Under the pieces are notes generated by a model, which was given only the letters and a program-made list of their open reading frames with translations, did no database searches and was not told the origin of the DNA. From Apostichopus parvimensis (taxonomy: Eukaryota; Echinodermata; Holothuroidea; Aspidochirotida; Stichopodidae), in NCBI GenBank assembly GCA_000934455.1, contig KN884926.1, positions 110,762 to 149,672 of the forward strand: DNA of 38,911 nt. Reading direction: 5' to 3'. Shown in pieces: positions 32,640 to 38,911 of the stretch (position 1 is the stretch's first letter; the number at the start of each line of letters is the position of its first letter). The position numbers were made by a program, and so were the translations under genes.

Positions 32640-33020
32640 CAATGTACAAAAAATACTGTGACACCAATATCTCCAAATATATTAGGCAAGGCCCAGTTTT
32701 AAGTTCTATAGATGAGATCAATGTATGCAACACCATAGTAACACCAATATCAGTACAAGTTTCATCCTCTATCCAGCAAAACACACATTTGAAGACCTTT
32801 GCAATGTGAGCAACATCACTATGACAACAACATCACCGAATATATGATAAAGGCAAAGCTCATGGAGAAATCTGTAAGGCTGATGAAAACGTAAGCAGCA
32901 CCACAGTGACAACGTCATCTGTATATAGCACCCCTGCAGCAAAACCATACGTGTGAGGCTTCTTACAATTTACAAGTAACACCATAGTAACACCGACGTA
33001 TATCACATGGTGTGCTATGA
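32640..33020. repeat. Degenerate tandem repeat near exon 3 donor, about 80 bp
   Basis: Five diverged units with a core like caccatagtaacaccaatat followed by an AT-rich stretch, at about 32654, 32731, 32811, 32900 and 32981 (spacings 77-89). On the sense strand the array begins within about 20-50 nt of the exon 3 donor. Confidence 0.75.
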
Positions 33021-33036
33021 AGGGGTCAATACTTAC

Positions 33037-33176
33037 TTTAACATAGAACCAGTCTTTTGAAGTACATCCCAACTCTCCTGGTTGGCTTGTTGGTTTAAGA
33101 AGGTCTTTTACCACTTCTTTATATACTTCATACATTTTCATATGAACAGCAATACTCGGTAATGACGTTAGCACTC
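33037..33176 (-). CDS. CCDC78: CCDC78-like exon 3: motor core
   Basis: 140 nt, phase 1 in, phase 0 out. It encodes GVLTSLPSIAVHMKMYEVYK, then EVVKDLLKPTSQPGELG. MKMYEVYKEVVKDLL corresponds to the kinesin strand VSxxEIYNExxxDLL. Acceptor ccttccacag, donor gtaagt. Confidence 0.89.
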
Positions 33177-33672
33177 CTGTGGAAGGAACACAGCAGCAAA
33201 CATGAAATTATGTATCATCATTCATTTAAAATCTATTTAACTGTTTTCTTTGGTCTTTCAATTTTCCATTCATATTTTATTAAAACTTGATATTCCTATT
33301 TTTTGAGAAGTATGGTCCCTTCTTCTGCTCTAGTGTAATGTCCAAAATTAAGTAAGTTTACACCACCCGTCAATTTTGTTACAAATGCTACAATTCAAGA
33401 CCTTTAATGTCAAAGAAGTTACATACATTTCCAGCGAGTAAGAAAAATGACTGTTTCTAACAACAAAATTTAAAAGTTGCATTCAATATTTGCAACTGGT
33501 AGTGGTGTCTGGGGGTAAAGTCACATGATAAAGACATGATCAGGATGGGTAAAGACTTTTGTTTACATCTATAGATGTGAGTAAACTGCATTAAATTTTC
33601 AAAAAGAACAAACCAAATAATTGTGATCGTCAAAGTACATAGCAACAAAGCAATGATACCAATAGGTCTTAC

Positions 33673-33899
33673 CTTCTGCACTTTGTTTTATGTTCTGCAA
33701 TAAATCTTGAATTGCAAAATGAGTGATTCCATTCTGACTTTGATTGTCACCAAGCAAGGTGAAACTCCTCCCAGACTGGCTCTCCCCCAAGCAAAAGAAA
33801 GAGAGATTATAGCCTGTCAGGAAGAGGTCCACCATTTGAGCTAAGCAGGTCTGGTACAAGTCTCTATTTGAAAAATCAGCATCAAACCATTCACTGAAA
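33673..33899 (-). CDS. CCDC78: CCDC78-like exon 2: degenerate P-loop
   Basis: 227 nt, phase 2 in, phase 1 out. It encodes TCLAQMVDLFLTGYNLSFFC, then LGESQSGRSFTLLGDNQSQN. The segment aligns with kinesin GYNxxxxAYGQTGSGKT(Y/F)TM. The essential Lys of the P-loop is Arg81, and the second and fourth Gly/Thr positions also differ. Residues 75-82 form the altered loop. Confidence 0.92.
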
Positions 33900-34312
33900 C
33901 TGAAAAAGTAAAAAATGGATATTAAAGCTGTGTAGTGTGTGGCTCATGAGATGATGCTTACTATACCCAAGATTGAAAACATATTACTGTAGGAACAGAG
34001 TGGTGAATTTAAAACCCAGCAATATAAAATGATTAGTATGTACAGTAAGAACTGTGATAGAGAGGGTAAACACAAGGTTTAGAGGGCTTAAGCTAAGACT
34101 GTAAATCTCTTCCCCATTTTCTTTTGTGTTCGCATGTACATACATGTGCATAGGGATTTGTGTGTAAACGGGGAGGGAGAAAGGTGGGAGCTGTTTTTCT
34201 TCACAAACTATATAATTGTAATAAATTGGTATATCCAGCGAAGAGAAGAGTCACTTGAATACAATTCCATTTCTAAGTGGTTACAAGAATTCTAAATTAA
34301 CATTTTAATTAC

Positions 34313-34422
34313 CTGTGAGATGTTTCAGCCACTTCCACAGTGTTCTCCAAAACTTTAAACACAGAGTTGCCAGTCTCTCCCCTTAACAGGGGGCGAGTCC
34401 TTCCAAAAACTTCAATGTTCAT
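34313..34422 (-). CDS. CCDC78: CCDC78-like exon 1: start codon, motor strand 1
   Basis: 110 nt, phase 2 out. It begins MNIEVFGRTRPLLRGE, the usual kinesin first strand (VxVRxRP). An in-frame TGA sits six codons upstream (34438-34440), so this ATG is the start unless an upstream coding exon is spliced between. Donor gtaatt. Confidence 0.88.
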
Positions 34423-34451
34423 TTTACTTGTCTGTCTTCACACAGGACCAT
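34419..34451 (-). promoter_or_regulatory. Upstream ORF overlapping the CCDC78 start (ATGA)
   Basis: An upstream ATG at 34451 opens a 10-codon frame whose TGA overlaps the main start codon as ATGA. A possible 5' UTR acceptor (attgaccag) lies at 34455-34457, which would put this uORF at the very start of the exon. Whether the mRNA includes it is not shown by the sequence. Confidence 0.4.
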
Positions 34452-34526
34452 GTTCTGGTCAATAAAACAAAATACAAATTGGAATACTTATTACGTATAT
34501 TAATACATGAGAAAAAACATTAATGT

Positions 34527-34574
34527 TGATGTGAAGGAAATAAGTGAGCTTGATGTGAAGGAAATAAGTGAGCT
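34527..34574. repeat. Exact 24-bp tandem duplication
   Basis: tgatgtgaaggaaataagtg plus agct occurs twice head to tail, without a difference, about 100 bp upstream of the CCDC78-like start region. Confidence 0.95.
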
Positions 34575-34697
34575 ACTTTTGTGCATCATTGCTATATTTA
34601 AACACCAAAGTGAATTAATATAGAGAAGGCAAAATAACTTGAAAATCAAGCTCTGTCGAATAATGATACATCACTTTAACAACCTGTTATTATTTTC

Positions 34698-34915
34698 CAT
34701 GTAGCATGGACACTGCGAAGTTCGGACACCTATGCCTTAAAACACTCAAACTATAGCTTCCTTTTATTGACAAATATGTAAGTACATACTTGCACAGTGG
34801 TAATGTTGGAGAGAAAATAAATGTAGCTTTGTATATTTTTTGTAAAATTGGCTCTTGCTGTAGGTTGTCATGGTGAATCGTGTATTTTTTAGGGTTGTCC
34901 GAACTTTGCATTGTT
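34698..34915. mobile_element. CGGACACC element, short copy (left arm)
   Basis: About 218 bp, bounded by CACTGCGAAGTTCGGACACC (from 34713) and, near the other end, ttgtccgaactttgcattg. Its whole length, with flanks, matches the reverse complement of 35890-36350, except that about 230 internal bp are missing here. Landmarks are attgacaaatatgtaagtac, atacttgca and gagagaaaataa. No transposase frame; a non-autonomous DNA element is likely. Confidence 0.7.
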
Positions 34916-35277
34916 CCGAACTTCGCGCAAAAAGAAACATCGAATGCCGGTAATGTGACCTAGTTTTGAATGAGGTGTAACAGAAGTGTTAGACACCACC
35001 ATCGATCCCAGAAAATATGCACACAGCTTGCTACCTTCGGTAATTAGACACTATTGTACAGTCAGTACATACAGCTGCAGTCAATACCCACAGCACAGTG
35101 TACAAAATATATAGCGATGGACATCTCAGGTCCAGCTAAAGATAACAAGGTATCACGTTTCATTACTGTCTTCAATTTGTAGCGACAAGCAGTTCTAAAA
35201 CTTCACTTGCTAGCAACGGAAAGTTAACTATTTCAGAGCGCAGCACGCGGTTTGGGGCGAGTCTTCAATGCCTTTAA
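34916..35277. mobile_element. TTAA-bounded MITE, copy 2 (inverted)
   Basis: Reverse-complement relative of 25816-26183 over nearly its full length (gcgcaaaaagaaac, tgacctagttttgaatgagg, cagcttgctacc, ggtttggggcgagtcttcaa). The right end keeps cctttaa. The left terminal repeat is truncated at the junction with the CGGACACC element, which suggests nested or sequential insertion. Confidence 0.8.
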
Positions 35278-35889
35278 AGTAATAAGTCATAGGCTAGCCT
35301 ATGTCTATGTTTTGAAAGTACTGTAACAATAACCTGCCCACCAGAGTCCAACAACAACAGCAATGCAAATAAATACAATTGAGGATTTAAAGCTCTTTGC
35401 CAACAATTGCTAAAAAAAAATACTGTAGATACAATTAGGAATGTAACGTCTATTCTTTGTACTTAAGTAAATTACAAAATTGCGGACATAAATTCAACTC
35501 ACATAATTAAGTAGGCTTTAGAACACGACCTGCTCGTGCCCAGTAGTCAGGACAGCTCTAAACTAAATACTACTTAATCATGCAGACTTTGTCCTGACCA
35601 CCTTGGAATAAAAACAACAGCTATGAAAGAAACTGTACTACAAAGTAGGCCTACGCTGATGTAGCTCCATGGCTACAATAGGGCTCCCCTGTAGGCTGTA
35701 ATATAACAGTTCCCAATATGTTTCCCTTCATGGTGCTATAATGTACAGTACTAGCTGATGCTTGCAGCAAGCCTCAGCACATGCATGAAATATAGCTTGA
35801 AGCTGTCAGTAGTCAATGATTTCCCTGAAATGATTTTGCCACAACCTGCTTAACTGTGTGCTAAGGCCTAGTATAGTCAGTATTGCTAA
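35278..35889. other. Spacer between inverted elements, nothing recognised
   Basis: AT-rich upstream sequence. gtaggcctac-type words occur at about 35645 and 35867. No promoter motif or gene that I can support. Confidence 0.45.
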
Positions 35890-36350
35890 TTTCGGAACAC
35901 TGCGAATTTCGGACACCCCTAAGAAATGCATGACACCCTACAGGAAGAGCCAAATTTCACCAACAAGTACGAAGCTACAGTTATTTTCTCTCCAAAATGC
36001 AAGTATGTACTTACATATTTGTCAATAAAATGACGGAGATCTATGAAGTCTGTTATAATTACTGAAAGAGCAACTGCGCCACCAATTTTATCACCAGCGC
36101 CACACTGTAGGCCGGGTGTCCGAATATTCGCAATACTCGAGCAAAGAAATACCAGTTCCACAATCACAAGGATCTTCGTGGAATACAACGTGAAAACAGT
36201 TTGCAGGAAAGAAAGTTTGGCCGTGTATGGTACTATAACACACTTCTCCCACCATATCAAGTATATTTTCCGGTGATTTATACCAAATAGATATAGTTTT
36301 GGGGTGTTTTAAGGCTTAGGTGTCCGGAATACGAAGTGCCCATGCTACTG
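35890..36350. mobile_element. CGGACACC element, long copy (right arm)
   Basis: Inverted relative of 34698-34915. Terminal repeats are CACTGCGAATTTCGGACACC (from 35898) and, reversed from 36338, CACTTCGTATTCCGGACACC. A third TTCGGACACC-like site lies inside at about 36115-36139, so the copy may be composite. An open frame of 113 codons on the - strand (35919-36260) crosses it but resembles nothing I know. Confidence 0.7.
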
Positions 36351-36806
36351 TAGTACTAGCATACTTCTATAGCCTAAGTTAGGCTACCTCAACCCAGAGC
36401 CATAATCAGCAATAACCTGTCTAGCCATACCTTTGCGTTACACTAAAGTCCGGGTCCCATTTATGCAACAAAAGATTAAACTTTCAAAAAAATCGCGCTT
36501 ATTCGGTATCAAATTCGACGTAACTGTTCTATTCCCACACGCACAACTCCCTAGCAACCAACAAGCTTGCTTGCAAAGTGCAATATAGGCCTAGGCTAGT
36601 CCTACTATAGCCTTAGTGTCTCTAGTCAAGCCTAAACACACAAGCTTGTATAATATGGAGTATCGTCAGCATCTGCGATGGTGGTATATTCGCTGCTAAG
36701 GCATAAAAGTAAGTCAAAACACTCTTGCTCGAAACGATAATAGTCTCAAAAAGAGGCTTCAGTTTGACATTCATTATCATAACATACTTCCGGAGCTGCA
36801 AGACCA
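36351..36806. other. Intergenic, possible shared promoter region
   Basis: Between the inverted-repeat elements and a possible + strand first exon. Contains taggcctaggctag-type words. No TATA box or other motif that I would call. Confidence 0.35.
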
Positions 36807-37015
36807 TGACAAGCACAGCGACAGCAGATACCCAGGCCTGTACTATAGATGTACGTACGTATCACGGAAGTTCAGTTTCGTCACATCCTAAATCCAGTGT
36901 ATCCTCGAATGCAAAAAGAGGGACTCTCACTGTAGGGAGGGATTCCGACAGCATAGAAATTGGCAATAACCTCCGATTTCTTGCTACAGTATCTCGGCTC
37001 AAGGAATGTTGTTAA
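36807..37015 (+). CDS. Possible first exon of an unknown gene
   Basis: A frame starting ATG at 36807 (context aagaccATGa) encodes a Ser/Thr-rich N-terminus, MTSTATADTQACTIDVRTYH, then SSVSSHPKSSVSSNAKRG and IEIGNNLRFLATVSRLKE, with stop at 37013. GC and CpG content are above those of the surroundings. No family is recognised. Possible donors are gtacgt (about 36849) and gtaggg (about 36931). It could be chance. Confidence 0.25.
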
Positions 37016-38911
37016 ATACAATTGACAAACAGTAGACCTACTCTGGCTCGTCGAATTGACAATTGGTTTTTCCAAGGGGCTATGGAGAGCGAGGAGGGGG
37101 GGGGGGGTTGCGTTTGGAAATGGCAAGACAAGTTTGGTACGGGTCTATTAAATTGTTTCTCACTTTCCTTCGTGAAACACCGCGTATTATTCAGAAGCAG
37201 TATAAGTTTGCTGATTCCATTTGGGGTGTGAGTGCAAATTTACTGCAATCAGCAATTTACTGAATGTTTATTTACTTCTTAGCTGAAATAGACATGCCTT
37301 AATCAGTATGAAATAATATTTACGACCCAAAATAGACATTGCTGGTATCGGACTATCTTTCACATGCCAATTTTCCCCTGTAGTACCTACATGATTACAG
37401 ATCTGGCATTCAGGTCCGAGATCCATCCTACAGAACTTGAGGTTCTTTATAAGTGGTAGTGGGGCCAAATTTGTCCCGCTAAAACGATCATAATCCAAAC
37501 AGTGGCAAAAACATAATGAAAAGCAGTCACAAACAAGTTGATATGATTCTTTATAGAATGCATTTATTTCAATCTGTTGCACTACAAAATATATTACACA
37601 CTTATTTTCCTGTAAAACCATCTCAGCATATTTAACTGATGTTGAAATTCAGTGTCATCTACCAGCTTCACATTGTTTGTTTCCATCCTTTTCACTGATA
37701 AGTAGTCAAAATATGACAAAACAAATTGCCAATATTCATTTTGTAAAATTCTCCTTAACTTTTTAAAATGGTTTGTTTGTTTCAATACTTCTTACTATAA
37801 AGTACATGCATGTTAAAGCTATTTTGTCATATACAAAGCCACTAAACACTGGTTACCTCTTTATAGGATTATTCAAACCAAAAACTTCATATACTGTGAA
37901 ATCCTCTATCCTGGAAGTCCCATCCTCTTTATTGCCAAAAGTTTCCATTCTGGTCTGGACTATCCTTTTGATACCATATTGATATTACAATGTTCAACTT
38001 CACACTTTTGTAAATTTTTTGCTTTTTCACAGGTGATGCATACCCGAGACGTGCAGTTTGCATTTAATGTGCCCACACCACAGTTTGCATTTAGTGTGCC
38101 CCACAACAGCATTAAAAGTTTATCCCAGAAGTCCGTGAAGCACTGTACCATTGTCTCAAGGATGACCAGCTGAAGGTAACTTCACAAAAGTCTGTCTTCT
38201 TCAATGTGTTCATTTGAAACCATTGTCTGAGCAGGGAGTTGCTATATGAAAAGAGAGACTTTTTGGAGGCTAACTAGTTACTAAACACAGTATCTCAAGA
38301 GAGAAAGATATGATGAAATGCATATTTGACATGTGGATGTCCCATATTAAGTAGAAGACCCCTTCATATTTTGTAAACACCAGGCTTGGGGTGATTACAT
38401 GTGAAATGTAACAGCACAAATTGAAGAGCCCCATGTCATAGAAAATGGAATGATTAAGCCATAAATTAGTTATTATCTAAATGGCTAGACACATACCTTC
38501 AGTCATCTAAAAATAACAATTCCATCTTCAGAACTTTGCAGCAAAAAGATGGAACAGATAACAGCTGATGACCAGCATAAAGCACCAAGCTTTACCACTT
38601 CACATTCTTATTCATATTAAAGTTTAATACTCTGATGCACTTAACAAATACATTAGCACAATCCATTTTACTTTTCTCCATCATGGCAGCAACAAAACTG
38701 AGAATGTAAAAGCCAATGGTTACTGTTTGCGGACTCTATTATGAAACTTTGCAATTAAGCAGAGATAACTCACGCTGAATTATGTCATATCTTGTAGGCT
38801 GTGCAGTCTGGGAGTTTCATTACCAGAAAATAAGATACCAATTTTTATTGCTTTATATGCACTTGCAAATCATAGATCAATGTTTATGTCCATGCAGCAG
38901 AAGATATGAAT
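37016..38911. other. Right flank, candidate exons only
   Basis: Candidate exon-like pieces on the + strand are a frame reading YMITDLAFRSEIHPTELE after a good acceptor (cccctgtag, 37382) and one reading VREALYHCLKDDQLK before gtaact (38129-38176). Neither joins convincingly to the other or to 36807-37015. A G run lies at 37096-37107. Otherwise AT-rich. Confidence 0.3.
38054..38106. repeat. 27-bp tandem duplication
   Basis: cagtttgcatttaatgtgcc and cagtttgcatttagtgtgcc repeat head to tail, 27 bp apart, followed in both by cca. Confidence 0.9.

Larger units (their letters stand above)
20001..34422 (-). other. CCDC78: CCDC78-like gene, 18 coding exons
   Basis: Gene-level entry. Eighteen exons join in phase on the - strand into 849 residues. 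Residues about 1-330 resemble a kinesin motor in which nucleotide-binding motifs are degenerate, and residues about 365-830 are mostly coiled coil. Two segments match CCDC78 as I remember it: ERLRASRSLVDFKIESSH near 405 and RSREKQLSDAARNYRQQ to HKELLVAYR near 680-712. In vertebrates CCDC78 supports centriole amplification in multiciliated cells and has been linked to a muscle disease, and its N-terminus has been described as kinesin-motor-like. Introns without their own entry show only AT-rich sequence. One coding block after exon 10 does not fit this model (27392-27528). Confidence 0.88.

Noticed and set aside
37268..37621. 117-codon - strand frame with a CQICNHVG stretch
   Set aside because: No splice or start signal supports it, composition is mixed, and the + strand of the same region also shows open frames. 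I could not support it as a gene.
37868..38173. Long + strand open frame (FIYCEILYPGSPILFIAKS onward)
   Set aside because: A second + frame is also open over the first part, the region is AT-rich, and the frame runs straight through a potential acceptor and a tandem duplication. Probably chance.

Overview
This is an intron-rich animal nuclear locus. Introns are AT-rich and full of homopolymers, minisatellites and small inverted-repeat elements, and there is one assembly gap (22130-22344). Two protein-coding genes face each other tail to tail. Splice sites are GT-AG throughout, exons are 52-1007 bp, and TAGGCCTA-like motifs recur near 35.6-36.6 kb. This fits an invertebrate, and I lean weakly towards an invertebrate deuterostome such as an echinoderm or hemichordate. 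The species cannot be fixed from the sequence.

Region 1 (636-17390, + strand) is the 3' part of a cyclin-G-associated kinase (GAK)/auxilin gene. I can trace 19 consecutive coding exons in phase (3495 nt, 1164 residues plus stop). In order they encode the C-terminal half of a NAK-family kinase domain starting just after the HRD loop, a PTEN-like pseudophosphatase domain, a C2 domain, a long disordered adaptor-binding tail with seven DPF motifs and DLL boxes, and a C-terminal J domain with HPD. The N-terminal kinase exons lie to the left of the window.

Region 2 (17391-20000) is the convergent intergenic and 3' UTR space, with poly(A) signals and an approximately 182 bp tandem duplication.

Region 3 (20001-34422, - strand) is a complete CCDC78-like gene. 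It has 18 coding exons in phase (2550 nt, 849 residues). It starts with a degenerate kinesin-like motor domain in which P-loop, switch I and switch II are all altered, and continues as a long coiled coil with the conserved CCDC78 C-terminal segment. Directly downstream of exon 10 there is a further 137 nt of coding-like sequence in a shifted frame. It may reveal a 1-nt indel or an unrecognised exon form.

Region 4 (34423-36806) is the upstream region of CCDC78, occupied by two families of short inverted-repeat elements. One is a TTAA-bounded MITE with a second copy inside a CCDC78 intron. Region 5 (36807-38911) has weak signs of a third gene on the + strand.

The most unusual feature is that tandem repeats repeatedly begin at or just inside 5' splice sites. 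In GAK, three exons (7, 16 and 18 as numbered here) have had their own 3' end plus donor site duplicated downstream, giving arrays of intact decoy donors. Use of any decoy examined would bring in an early stop. GAK and CCDC78 act in different processes (clathrin uncoating; centriole/ciliary biology in vertebrates), and nothing here shows they work together.
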